The notes below the pieces were generated by a model. The model was not told the origin of the DNA, did no database searches, and saw only the letters and a program-made list of their open reading frames with translations. Position numbers and translations under genes: made by a program. Below, piece after piece: positions 1-8,882 of a stretch of 55,183 nucleotides of DNA (positions are counted from its first letter, which is position 1; each line of letters starts with the position of its first letter). This stretch comes from Candidatus Kuenenbacteria bacterium (GTDB lineage: Bacteria > Patescibacteriota > Patescibacteriia > UBA11705 > JABHMO01): contig JABMRF010000006.1 of the NCBI GenBank assembly GCA_013202715.1, positions 1-55,183 on the forward strand. The letters are read 5' to 3'.

Positions 1-36
1 ACATGAAGGCGACACGTCGACGTGTCGCCTTCATGT
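1..36. repeat. Perfect 36-bp palindrome inside the transposase reading frame
   Basis: acatgaaggcgacacgtcgacgtgtcgccttcatgt equals its own reverse complement. Confidence 0.9.
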
Positions 37-289
37 GCGGGAAGTAATTGCCGAATGTCAAGGAAAATTTTTGCAAAAGTATGGATCGAAACAAATCATT
101 ATCCCTAAATTCAAATGGCAAAAATCGTTTCGTGATCATGTCATTAGAAAGGGGGATGATTTTAAAAATCATTACAATTACACAATTAATAATCACAAAA
201 AGCATGGTCTGCCAGATGATTGGAAGTATACATCCTTGCGAAAATATTTATATGAAGATTTGATTGATAAGCATAATTTTAATTTATGA
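35..289 (+). pseudogene. C-terminal fragment of a REP-associated/IS200-like tyrosine transposase (Y1_Tnp family)
   Basis: FKWQKSFRDHVIRKGDDFKNHYNYTINNHKKHGLPDDWKYTS resembles the RAYT C-terminal SFHDHVIR...NNPxKHGL region; frame is open to the window start. Confidence 0.65.
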
Positions 290-295
290 AAAAAA

Positions 296-645
296 ATGCC
301 CCATAAGGTGCATGGGGCTTCAGCGAACATTTGTTTGCTGTTTTTATTTTAAAAAGAAAAACCTGGGCTCGATGAAGAGTCCGGGGTGTTCAGTAACCGT
401 GCCCGCAAGTAATTAATTCGACCAACAATGGGCCGAGGCAAAACTCTGCGTTTTCCTGTTTTCCCTAGTCGCTCTGGGTACACTCTGTCCCCTAGGGCGC
501 AATCTCTGGTCGTCCGGACATGGGTGAGAGCGAGGTACGAAACACCCCCAATCAGGGTTTATGGCGTCCCATCCTTAGTCCCAAGCCGAACGGCCAATCA
601 GGCGCTTGTCTTTCTTTTTTTTTAGCCCGACACCTTTACTGAACA
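296..645 (-). ncRNA. Candidate structured ncRNA with its own promoter and terminator
   Basis: On the minus strand: CTGACA-17-TACAAT promoter near 650-680; terminal helix TGTTCAGTAA/TTACTGAACA (636-645 with 387-396); ends at GCCCCAT...ATGGGGC hairpin plus U-tract; no credible ORF. Confidence 0.4.
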
Positions 646-695
646 GTTCATTGTAGCATTCATTTCAAATCATGTCAGGAGGAGGTATCTTTTTT

Positions 696-731
696 GTCTA
701 AAATTGAATAAAAAATCCGCTGCCAGGTGTG
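696..731 (-). repeat. 36-bp direct repeat copy 1, includes a terminator hairpin
   Basis: gtctaaaattgaataaaaaatccgctgccaggtgtg identical to 1879-1914; each lies 3' of a minus-strand gene. Confidence 0.8.
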
Positions 732-746
732 ACAGCGGAATGTTTT

Positions 747-1307
747 TTACTTTCCCAGAAGTGAACGGGCCAGCTTACTGATTTGTTTGATATGGTCACC
801 GGCCTCTTCAACCGATTTCCTTATTCTTAGCGCTGTAAAATATTCTGTATCCCCCAAAACTTTCGGCAGAAACGGATTAAAGCTTTTGCCGTTGGGTGGG
901 CGATAGATAGTCAGTAAATCAATTTCGTCCGGATTGACTTCGTCTTTGATATGAACCACTATGAATTCAACCTGAATCCCTTTATGCCACAGATAAGTCA
1001 AAGCATTGCCAATATCCAATCCTGGCTTGAGCGAGTGAACGGCTTCTTTTCCGTTGTTTTTCGTTTTTATCCAGATGTGACTGGAATGTTCATCGAAACG
1101 AACAAGTTTGATGAGCATTTCGAGCGGCGTGGCGTTGATTAGATCTTTAATGGAGATTTGTCCCGTGGATGTTTTTTGTACTTTGCATTCTTTATTGGGG
1201 TTTGTAAAGTCCCACTTTTGGCGAATTGCCCACAACCAAGGAAAATCCTTCAAAATTCTTCGCAACTGTTTTTCATTCATGTCCTGAACCTCCGTTCTTT
1301 GACCCAT
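747..1307 (-). CDS. Hypothetical protein
   Basis: 186-aa ORF followed by a terminator hairpin. Confidence 0.7.
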   Translation of the reverse strand: MGQRTEVQDMNEKQLRRILKDFPWLWAIRQKWDFTNPNKECKVQKTSTGQISIKDLINATPLEMLIKLVRFDEHSSHIWIKTKNNGKEAVHSLKPGLDIGNALTYLWHKGIQVEFIVVHIKDEVNPDEIDLLTIYRPPNGKSFNPFLPKVLGDTEYFTALRIRKSVEEAGDHIKQISKLARSLLGK

Positions 1308-1387
1308 CCGGGCGCTGGACAGTTGAAAATGTCAAATGACAAATGCCAAATGACAATTTAATGGCAAATAACAAATGCCAAACTTTC

Positions 1388-1804
1388 TTATTTCTTAACC
1401 ATGTGAACAATCACGTGCTTCAGTCCCTGGCCAGCGCCGAGGATCAGAACGAGAACGCCGTCAAGAATTACCAGTTCTTTCAGAAGTTCCAGCTTGGCGT
1501 GATCGCCAAAGATTGTATAGGCGGCAAAGAAGATGGAGACTGCCAGCCAGATGACAACGATGAATTCATTGATTCGCTGTGGTGTGTCTTGCGGGAAAAG
1601 ATGGTGCTTGATTTTTCTCTCACACGCATAGACACCGACGCAAATGTAGTACAAGTAGGAATTGACCTCGAAAAACTCAGGATTGAGATCCCCAAAATAT
1701 GTCCAACAGAAACAGATTAGGATGACACCTGTCATCACCCACGAAAAGATTAGAAAACTGTAATCCATAAAGCGATGCATATTCATTCTGGTATTTTCAT
1801 CCAT
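1388..1804 (-). CDS. Hypothetical membrane protein
   Basis: 138 aa with several hydrophobic segments; upstream GGAGG. Confidence 0.7.
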   Translation of the reverse strand: MDENTRMNMHRFMDYSFLIFSWVMTGVILICFCWTYFGDLNPEFFEVNSYLYYICVGVYACERKIKHHLFPQDTPQRINEFIVVIWLAVSIFFAAYTIFGDHAKLELLKELVILDGVLVLILGAGQGLKHVIVHMVKK

Positions 1805-1878
1805 GATTTCCTCCGTTGTTAAGGAACGTTTAAGTATAGCAAAATTTATTAGTTTGTCAAGAGAATATGTGTTTTTTA

Positions 1879-1914
1879 GTCTAAAATTGAATAAAAAATC
1901 CGCTGCCAGGTGTG
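1879..1914 (-). repeat. 36-bp direct repeat copy 2, includes a terminator hairpin
   Basis: Identical to 696-731. Confidence 0.8.
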
Positions 1915-1960
1915 GTAACGGATATTTTTTGTCATTTTCGATTAAAACCTGATGAAATTA

Positions 1961-2209
1961 TCAACGGCGGCGACGCCGTCCCTTGGGGTTAGAACCATAC
2001 GGATGAGGGCGCCCTGAAGTCGGTGGAAGGCTGTCATCATAACCAGAATGAGGCCGAGCTGTTCGTTTTTCTTGTCGTGTGTCCAACCAGTCGAAACCCA
2101 ATTGAGCTGCTTCTGCGGTTTTGCCAGCAGCTTCTAGCTCTTCACGTCGCGCTTTGAATTCCTCATGAGTGCAATCATGAACCGAAAATGCCTTAGTCTT
2201 ATTAGTCAT
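1961..2209 (-). CDS. Small hypothetical protein with basic C-terminus
   Basis: ATG at 2209 preceded by gggaaggagaagtggcaac; MTNKTKAFSVHDCTHEEFK...KGRRRRR. Confidence 0.6.
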   Translation of the reverse strand: MTNKTKAFSVHDCTHEEFKARREELEAAGKTAEAAQLGFDWLDTRQEKRTARPHSGYDDSLPPTSGRPHPYGSNPKGRRRRR

Positions 2210-2359
2210 GTTGCCACTTCTCCTTCCCGTTGTTTTATTGTTCTGATGGTAGCCTGCCGTAATATTATCAGGATTTAATAACTTTGTCAATAGAGCGTAG
2301 TTGACATTTAATACTAATTTGACTACCATGAACAACATCATTGACCAAAGGAGGTGAAT

Positions 2360-2509
2360 TTGATCCTTAATCGTTTTATAAAATCAAAAAAAGTTGTGAA
2401 AGCATTGGAGCAAGCCTTGATCTTGGTTATCTGTGCTATCCTTTGCAGTATTTTCGGAATATTGTTCGCGAGCCTTATGACCAAGCTGCTTCTGGGCTTC
2501 GATGTCTAG
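2360..2509 (+). CDS. Small (49 aa) single-TM protein with TTG start
   Basis: aaaggaggtgaat-TTG; MILNRFIKSKKVVKALEQALILVICAILCSIFGILFASLMTKLLLGFDV; terminator hairpin aactccgtcccacgtggtggagtt plus T-tract downstream; not in ORF track. Confidence 0.6.
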   Translation: MILNRFIKSKKVVKALEQALILVICAILCSIFGILFASLMTKLLLGFDV

Positions 2510-2584
2510 AAATCTAACTCCGTCCCACGTGGTGGAGTTTTTTTTGTTATATAATAGGAACTTTGGTATACTTAAAATTGAAAT

Positions 2585-3595
2585 ATGAAGATAAATAAAA
2601 TTAATAAGAAAATTAAAGTTGGAGTGGTGTTTGGTGGGAAATCGCCTGAACATGAAGTTTCGATTGTATCAGCTAGAGGCATAATTGAAAACATTGATAA
2701 AGCTATCTTTGGTGTGGTTGAAATATTTATTGATAAAAAGGGTCTGTTTTGGTTTGGAAATGGGAAAAATAAAAAGCGATTTGATCCATTCAAAAATTCA
2801 AAGGATATTGATGTTTTTTTTCCGATCATACATGGCCAGTCTGGTGAAGACGGAGAGATTCAGGGATTATTTAGAACAATTAATAAACCATTTGTTGGCG
2901 CGGACATTTTGGCTTCCAGTATTTGTTTGGACAAGGGGATTTTTAAGTTAATCTTAAAAGCTGAAGGCCTATCCCAAGTTGAATTTGAGATTTTAGATTA
3001 CAAAAAGATGCCGGAAAAACAAATCGCTTCTTTGATATCAAAAACAAGAAAAGAGTTTTCCTTCCCAGTTTTTGTAAAGCCATGTAACTCGGGCTCATCT
3101 GTCGGAATATACAAAGTTAAAAACAAAAAAGATCTTAGTAAATATATAAATCTGTCCCGAAAATTTGATTTTAGAATTGTTGTGGAAGAATCGGTAGAGC
3201 TCGCCAGAGAAATTGAAGTCGCGGTCATAGGAAATAATTATTCAAACATAGAAGCGTCTTTGCCAGGTGAAATAATAGCTGGCGCAGAATTTTATGATTA
3301 TAATGATAAATATAAGGACGGTAAAGCGGAAACGGTTGCGCCGGCAAACATCAGTTCAGCACAACGAGTGCAGATTCAAAAATTGGCCGTTGAAGTATAT
3401 AGTTTGACTTGTTGCGAGGGTTTGGCGCGAGTTGATTTTTTTATTGATAAAAAAGGTAAAATTTTTATAAACGAAATTAACACTTTACCTGGATTTACTC
3501 CGATTTCTATGTATCCGAAAATGTGGCAAGCTTCTGGGTTAAACTACAAAAGTTTGATAACAAAGTTAATCATGCTGGCCCTGAAGAAGAAGTAA
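2585..3595 (+). CDS. ddl: D-alanine--D-alanine ligase
   Basis: GVVFGGKSPEHEVSIVSA, VKPCNSGSSVGIYKV, INEINTLPGFTPISMYPKMW motifs. Confidence 0.95.
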   Translation: MKINKINKKIKVGVVFGGKSPEHEVSIVSARGIIENIDKAIFGVVEIFIDKKGLFWFGNGKNKKRFDPFKNSKDIDVFFPIIHGQSGEDGEIQGLFRTINKPFVGADILASSICLDKGIFKLILKAEGLSQVEFEILDYKKMPEKQIASLISKTRKEFSFPVFVKPCNSGSSVGIYKVKNKKDLSKYINLSRKFDFRIVVEESVELAREIEVAVIGNNYSNIEASLPGEIIAGAEFYDYNDKYKDGKAETVAPANISSAQRVQIQKLAVEVYSLTCCEGLARVDFFIDKKGKIFINEINTLPGFTPISMYPKMWQASGLNYKSLITKLIMLALKKK

Positions 3596-3674
3596 ATAGG
3601 TTAATTAGATATGGCATGCTAGTAACCTCAGGTTGTTTTTTTTGTTTAATCTTGGTATAATTTATAAAGAAAAT

Positions 3675-3971
3675 ATGGCAATATCCAAAGAACGTATTGA
3701 GCATCTGGCCAATTTGGCTAGATTAGATATTACAGAAAAAGAAAAAGAGAAATATGCTGAGCAGATTTCCTCTATTTTGGATTATTTCGAACAACTGAAA
3801 GAATTGGATACTGAGGGCGTGGAGCCTATGTCTCACGTTTTTGATTTACAAAATATTGACCGCGAGGACAAAGTCAAGCAGATCTGGTCGCAGGATAAGG
3901 TTTTGGCGGAGGCGCCGGAATTAGAAAAACGTCAAATAAAGGTTAAAGGGGTGTTCATGGGGAATACGTGA
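3675..3971 (+). CDS. gatC: Asp/Glu-tRNA amidotransferase subunit C
   Basis: ISKERIEHLANLARLDITEKEKEKYAEQISSILDYFEQLKELDTEGVEPMSHV. Confidence 0.92.
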   Translation: MAISKERIEHLANLARLDITEKEKEKYAEQISSILDYFEQLKELDTEGVEPMSHVFDLQNIDREDKVKQIWSQDKVLAEAPELEKRQIKVKGVFMGNT

Positions 3972-4460
3972 TCTACGTGATTTTCTACATGATCTACTGA
4001 TAAAATAAAATTTAATTTGAAATATGAGAAAAGCGATTGATGTAAAATATGTTCATTCGGAATTGTCACATGGAATTATTGGCTGTGCGATGGATGTCCA
4101 AAATGAGGTTGGTCCGGGTTTGCCTGAAAAAACATATCAGAAATTAGTGGGTAAAGAATTTTTTAACAAAGGATACAAATATAAAGAACAAGTTGTTGTA
4201 GATTTGATGTATAAAGGGATTAAGGAGACAACAAGGCGTTTTGATTTTGTAGTTGAAAATAAGATAGTGGTTGAACTAAAGGTTGGTTCTCATATTGGCA
4301 AAAAAGAATATGAACAGGTTAGAGAATATTTAAAAATGTCTGGATTAAAATTAGGTTTGATTGTTTTATTTTCATATAACGGTGTAATTGCCAAAAGAGT
4401 AGTTAATCTTTATTAGTTTGATTATCATGTAGATCAGTAGCAAATCAGTAGATCAAGTAT
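3964..4460. mobile_element. Inverted-repeat element carrying a GxxExxY gene, between gatC and gatA
   Basis: 3964-4001 atacgtgatctacgtgattttctacatgatctactgat matches the reverse complement of about 4424-4460 with few mismatches. Confidence 0.65.
4024..4416 (+). CDS. GxxExxY family protein (PD-(D/E)XK-like)
   Basis: EVGPGLPEKTYQKLVGKEF...VVELKVGSHIGKKEYEQVREYLKMSGLKLGLIVLF. Confidence 0.88.
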   Translation: MRKAIDVKYVHSELSHGIIGCAMDVQNEVGPGLPEKTYQKLVGKEFFNKGYKYKEQVVVDLMYKGIKETTRRFDFVVENKIVVELKVGSHIGKKEYEQVREYLKMSGLKLGLIVLFSYNGVIAKRVVNLY

Positions 4461-4468
4461 TATTTCTT

Positions 4469-5899
4469 ATGACCATGAAACTTAATACCCTAACAATTGA
4501 AGAGGCACATAAAGGTTTACAGGGGAAACAGTTTAGCGCAGTTGAATTGGCTAAGTCTTGTTTTGATTGTATTCGTGAGAAAGATGACCAGTTGAATGCT
4601 TTTATTACAATTACAGAGGACAAAGCATATCTGGATGCAGAAAAAACTGATAAAAAAATTAAAGACAAAATCAAGATCGATGTGCTGGAAGGAATTCCTG
4701 TTGCTGTCAAAGATAATATTCTTGTCGAAGGAGTCAAGGCCACAGCCGGATCAAAAATTCTTTCCACATACATTGGAACTTATAACGCGACAGTTGTCGA
4801 AAGATTAAAGTCAGCCGGAGCGGTTATTCTCGGCAAAACAAACATGGATGAGTTTGCCATGGGTGGCTCCGGAGAAACATCACATTTTGGGCCGACAAGG
4901 AATCCGCACAACCTGGAAAAAGTTCCTGGTGGTTCTTCAAGTGGTAGCGCGGCAGCAGTTGCCTCAGATGAAACGATTTACGCAATAGGCTCTGATACCG
5001 GTGGCTCTGTTCGTCAGCCTGGCTCACTTTGCGGAGTTGTGGGATTTAAACCAACTTACGGTCGCAATTCCCGGCACGGATTGATGGCCATGGCTTCAAG
5101 TTTTGATCAAGTTGGAAGTTTAACGAAAACAGTTCGAGATGCAGCTTATGTTTTTGAACAAATTGCTGGCTTGGACAAATTTGATTCGACAACCGTTGAT
5201 AAAAAAGTTGATGTTGTTAATGACTTGAAGAGTGATATCAAAGGCTTGAAAATCGGTTTACCAAAAGAATATTTTATAAAAGGAATGGATGAAGAGGTTG
5301 AGGCGACAGTAAAAAAAGCAATTCAAAAATTAACAAAGCTTGGCGCGGAAATTGTTGATATCAGTTTACCGCAAACAAAATATGCGTTAGCCACTTATTA
5401 TGTTCTAATGCCGGCGGAAGTGAGTTCAAATTTATCTCGTTATGACGGCGTGCGTTATGGCTATCGCGCTGATTCTGGCAATCTTTTGGAAATGTATCTA
5501 AAATCAAGGCACGAAGGATTTGGCGAGGAAGCCCGGCGGCGAATAATGCTGGGAACTTATGTTTTGTCATCTGGATATTATGATGATTATTACAAAAAAG
5601 CACAGCAGGTTCGACGATTAATTAAAAATGACTTTGACAAAGCGTTTGAAAAAGTTGACTGTATCGTGACGCCAACATCACCCACTGTTGCTTTTAATAT
5701 CGGCGAGAAATTTGATGATCCGCTGACTATGTATTTGTCAGATGTCTTTACAGTTTCTGCCAATGTGGCCGGCTTGCCGGGAATTTCAATCCCTTGCGGA
5801 AAAGTTAACAAGCTTCCGGTTGGTTTGCAGTTTATTGGAAAACATTTTGATGAAAAAACTCTTTTTAATGTTGCGCATCAGGCTGAAGGAATTCTGTGA
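4469..5899 (+). CDS. gatA: Asp/Glu-tRNA amidotransferase subunit A
   Basis: Amidase signature GGSSSGSAAAVASDETIYAIGSDTGGSVRQPGSLCGVVGFKPTYG. Confidence 0.95.
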   Translation: MTMKLNTLTIEEAHKGLQGKQFSAVELAKSCFDCIREKDDQLNAFITITEDKAYLDAEKTDKKIKDKIKIDVLEGIPVAVKDNILVEGVKATAGSKILSTYIGTYNATVVERLKSAGAVILGKTNMDEFAMGGSGETSHFGPTRNPHNLEKVPGGSSSGSAAAVASDETIYAIGSDTGGSVRQPGSLCGVVGFKPTYGRNSRHGLMAMASSFDQVGSLTKTVRDAAYVFEQIAGLDKFDSTTVDKKVDVVNDLKSDIKGLKIGLPKEYFIKGMDEEVEATVKKAIQKLTKLGAEIVDISLPQTKYALATYYVLMPAEVSSNLSRYDGVRYGYRADSGNLLEMYLKSRHEGFGEEARRRIMLGTYVLSSGYYDDYYKKAQQVRRLIKNDFDKAFEKVDCIVTPTSPTVAFNIGEKFDDPLTMYLSDVFTVSANVAGLPGISIPCGKVNKLPVGLQFIGKHFDEKTLFNVAHQAEGIL

Positions 5900-6042
5900 T
5901 TTTTGGGAAAGCGAACTAAGTGAATTGTCTTACGCCTCTACTCCCCTTTGATCCCTTCTTCACAATCTCTCAATTAACTTAATTACAGCCATAGGCTGAT
6001 GCGTCCTTTGGCGCAAACTCAATTAACTCAATCCCTTCACTT

Positions 6043-6486
6043 ATGGAACTGGGTTTTGAAACAACAATGCTTGATTATGTTGCGGTTGTCGGAATCGTTG
6101 TAGTTTTGATATTGATTTTTATTGCCAGCTATTTTATTAAAAAAAATAAAGAAATCGAGGGCGTTGATAAAAAATTTATTCGGGATCGCTGGAAAAAAAT
6201 TGAAGAAATTTACGGATATAAAAAAGAAATGAATTACAAGCTGGCCGTAATTGAAGCGGATAAACTATTGGACGAAGTTTTGAAACAAATGCACTTTACT
6301 GGTAAGACGATGGCTGAGCGTCTGAAGCTGGCATCATACAAATTTCCTAAACTAAAAAAGGTCTGGTGGGCGCACAAAGTCCGCAATCAGGTCGTCCATG
6401 ATGTTCATTATGCACTTCGACATGGTGAAACTCGAATGGTATTGAAGTTATTCAAGCAGTCACTCAAAGAATTAAAAGTACTTTAG
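6043..6486 (+). CDS. Hypothetical membrane-anchored protein
   Basis: N-terminal TM segment plus conserved-looking helical domain. Confidence 0.7.
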   Translation: MELGFETTMLDYVAVVGIVVVLILIFIASYFIKKNKEIEGVDKKFIRDRWKKIEEIYGYKKEMNYKLAVIEADKLLDEVLKQMHFTGKTMAERLKLASYKFPKLKKVWWAHKVRNQVVHDVHYALRHGETRMVLKLFKQSLKELKVL

Positions 6487-6489
6487 GGT

Positions 6490-6565
6490 TAAAATTGTTA
6501 CACTGCTGTATTGTTATACTGTTTAAACAATATAACAATATAGCAATTTAACAATATATTCTATA
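6490..6565. repeat. Near-palindromic AT-rich intergenic repeat (attgttatactg type)
   Basis: attgttatactgtttaaacaatataacaat; similar words at 22744-22830 and 30605-30662. Confidence 0.6.
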
Positions 6566-7773
6566 TGAAAATCATCTTACATTTAATTCTGGCGGCGTTG
6601 TTCTTAATGCCAACTTTTGTTTCTGCTCAAGAATACCAATATGATCTTGGTTTGAAGCCAATGGAAATTACTTTATCTGTGGATGTAAATAATTTGCTGA
6701 AAGGCCAGCAAGTCAGGGTGTATACTTTTGTAAATAATATGGGTAGCAATGATGCGACAGGTAACGTTGTGTTTTTTGTTAATAATGTTGCAGTTGGTGA
6801 TGAAGTTGTATCAGTAAAAGCTGGCGGTGTTTATGATGAAGTTTTTGTTGATTTCATTGTGCCGGAAGATGATTTTTATGTTTATGTAAAATTGCAAGGC
6901 ATAACGCCGTCTGATGAGGACCCGGCAAATAACGATATTTTGAGTCCACTTTTTCATGTCCAAGGAGATAATGATTTTGACGGGCTGGGCGATAATATTG
7001 ACAATGATGATGATAATGACGGATTAACTGATGAACAGGAGCAAAATTTGAATACCGACAAAGATAAAAAGGACACTGATGGCGATGGTGTTTTGGACAA
7101 TGAAGATGAGTTTCCTTTGGATCCGGAAAAGCAAAAAAAACCTGAACCAAAGCCTGAGCCAAAATCAGATCCTGAACCTGCTCCAGTTGTAGTGGATGTA
7201 CCTAAACAAGAAGTTGCAACTCCGCCTGTTGTTACCAATCCACCTGCTCTTTCCAAAAAGGAAAAAGAGGAAGAAAAAAAAGCAGAATTGGTTGAAGATT
7301 TTTATAAATCACCAGAAGTTGAATTGCTGGAAGAGGTGAGAATAGTGGCCAGTCAGGTGAATTGGAATACTTTTGATTTTAGTTTTTCTACAAATGTTCC
7401 CGGTTTAAATCTTGAGCAGCTAGAATATACCTGGGATTTTGGCGATGGAGTTGTTAGTTCGGAAAATGGTCATCATAAATATAATGGAACTGGAAAATAT
7501 TTTGTAATGTTGTCAACCAAGGGCCCTTTTGAAAATTATTTGTACGATAGTGTGAAAGTAAATATTGCCTTTTGGTCAGTATTTAATTACTGGTTATGGC
7601 TCATTGCTCTTATTATAATTTTGTTTGTGTTTATGTACGTTTATGAGTTTAGACACAAGGGTTCAAAAAAACAAAAAATCAATAAAGCAAAAAAACAAGA
7701 AGAAGTAGAGACTGAAGAAGAGTTTATAGAAAAAAAATTACGAAAACCTAAAAAACGAAAAAGGAAAAAATAA
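6565..7773 (+). CDS. Secreted/membrane protein with CARDB-like region, thrombospondin type-3-like Asp repeats and PKD-like domain
   Basis: Signal peptide; DNDFDGLGDNIDNDDDNDGLTDEQEQN...DTDGDGVLDNEDEFPLD; YTWDFGDGVVSSENGHHKY; C-terminal TM. Confidence 0.8.
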   Translation: MKIILHLILAALFLMPTFVSAQEYQYDLGLKPMEITLSVDVNNLLKGQQVRVYTFVNNMGSNDATGNVVFFVNNVAVGDEVVSVKAGGVYDEVFVDFIVPEDDFYVYVKLQGITPSDEDPANNDILSPLFHVQGDNDFDGLGDNIDNDDDNDGLTDEQEQNLNTDKDKKDTDGDGVLDNEDEFPLDPEKQKKPEPKPEPKSDPEPAPVVVDVPKQEVATPPVVTNPPALSKKEKEEEKKAELVEDFYKSPEVELLEEVRIVASQVNWNTFDFSFSTNVPGLNLEQLEYTWDFGDGVVSSENGHHKYNGTGKYFVMLSTKGPFENYLYDSVKVNIAFWSVFNYWLWLIALIIILFVFMYVYEFRHKGSKKQKINKAKKQEEVETEEEFIEKKLRKPKKRKRKK

Positions 7774-7864
7774 AAACAAAAATAAAATGACCCTTCGACT
7801 CGTCTCTTGTTATACTTGCTTTAAATTATAAATAACTTTGGGACTCGCTCAGGGTGACAACAAA

Positions 7865-8437
7865 ATGAAAATTATAAGTATTACAATTTTAGCGTGTTTA
7901 TTTTTTGGCGGATTTGTTTGTTCAGCGCAGGAAAATGCGGAGCCAATCCAACCTCTAAAAGACGCTTACATCAAACATAAACAGGCCGGCTGGCAAACGT
8001 ATGAGTTTTATACTCTGACAAATTTGCCGGACAATGAAAATTTGACATTTGAGTGGAGCTTTGATGGTAAGGAAACTTTTGTTTCAGAAAAAGTGAGATA
8101 TTTTTTCCCAAAAGGTGAGCACATTATCAAATTGAAAGTAGAAGACAGTTATGGTAATATTAAATACGATACAGTTCGGTTGAATGTTCAGTTTTGGTCG
8201 CTAAAAAATAATTGGTTTTGGTGGCTACTCTATTTAATTGTTGTTTTGTTAATCTTTTACTATTGGATTGTGAAGATTCTTTATCTTTTGAATCGTCGCA
8301 AGATGAGCAAAGATGTTCGCTATTTTATGGATATTCTCGATGAGCATGGCTGGGTGGAGAAATTAGTGGCAGCGCATCTCAAGAAAGTTAAAAGTGAAAA
8401 GGTAAAAATTAAAAGTAACAAGAAAAATAAAAAATAA
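7865..8437 (+). CDS. PKD-domain-like membrane protein
   Basis: Signal peptide MKIISITILACLFFGGFVCSA; LTFEWSFDGKETFVSEKVRYFFPKGEHIIKLKVEDSYGN; TM. ORF track begins at 7838. Confidence 0.72.
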   Translation: MKIISITILACLFFGGFVCSAQENAEPIQPLKDAYIKHKQAGWQTYEFYTLTNLPDNENLTFEWSFDGKETFVSEKVRYFFPKGEHIIKLKVEDSYGNIKYDTVRLNVQFWSLKNNWFWWLLYLIVVLLIFYYWIVKILYLLNRRKMSKDVRYFMDILDEHGWVEKLVAAHLKKVKSEKVKIKSNKKNKK

Positions 8438-8524
8438 GAAACGTTGGAGTTTGCGTTAAACAGCGAGGTAGTGTTGGTGATATCCGCGTTGTTCCGCGTT
8501 AGATCCGCGTTATCCGCGATTTAT

Positions 8525-8875
8525 ATGTACATGATCTTACGCTGGCTGATAAACGCAGTTGGTTTATTGGCAATCGGCTATTTTATCCCGGGAATTGAAG
8601 TTGGCAATTTGTATTACGCCATGATTTTGGTTGTCGTAATCGGATTTGTAAACTTTGTGCCTGGCATGATTTTGAAACTAATCACTTTTCCGATCAACAT
8701 TATCACTCTCGGTTTATCAAACTTGGTGATCAATGCTTTAGTTTTCTGGTTTGTTGCCTCATTTATTCAAGGATTTGAAATCACAGTTTGGTGGGCAGGC
8801 TTTCTTGGCGCGATAATTTATACAATTGTAACTACCTTTAGCGCGTGGCTTTACAAAGAGAGTTACATGCATTAA
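8525..8875 (+). CDS. Phage holin family 4-like (YvlD-type) membrane protein
   Basis: ILRWLINAVGLLAIGYFIPGIEV...ILKLITFPINIITLGLSNLVINALVFW. Confidence 0.8.
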   Translation: MYMILRWLINAVGLLAIGYFIPGIEVGNLYYAMILVVVIGFVNFVPGMILKLITFPINIITLGLSNLVINALVFWFVASFIQGFEITVWWAGFLGAIIYTIVTTFSAWLYKESYMH

Positions 8876-8882
8876 TTTTAAG

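Noticed and set aside
428-625. 65-aa plus ORF
   Set aside because: Antisense to the candidate minus-strand RNA; no RBS and implausible composition
296-645. RNase P RNA, tmRNA or SRP RNA identity for the minus-strand RNA
   Set aside because: Lacks GAGGAAAGUCCGGGC, a tRNA-like CCA end, or the SRP GGAAGCAGC core
2384-2653. 89-aa minus ORF opposite the ddl start
   Set aside because: Overlaps the ddl 5' end and the better supported 49-aa plus-strand gene
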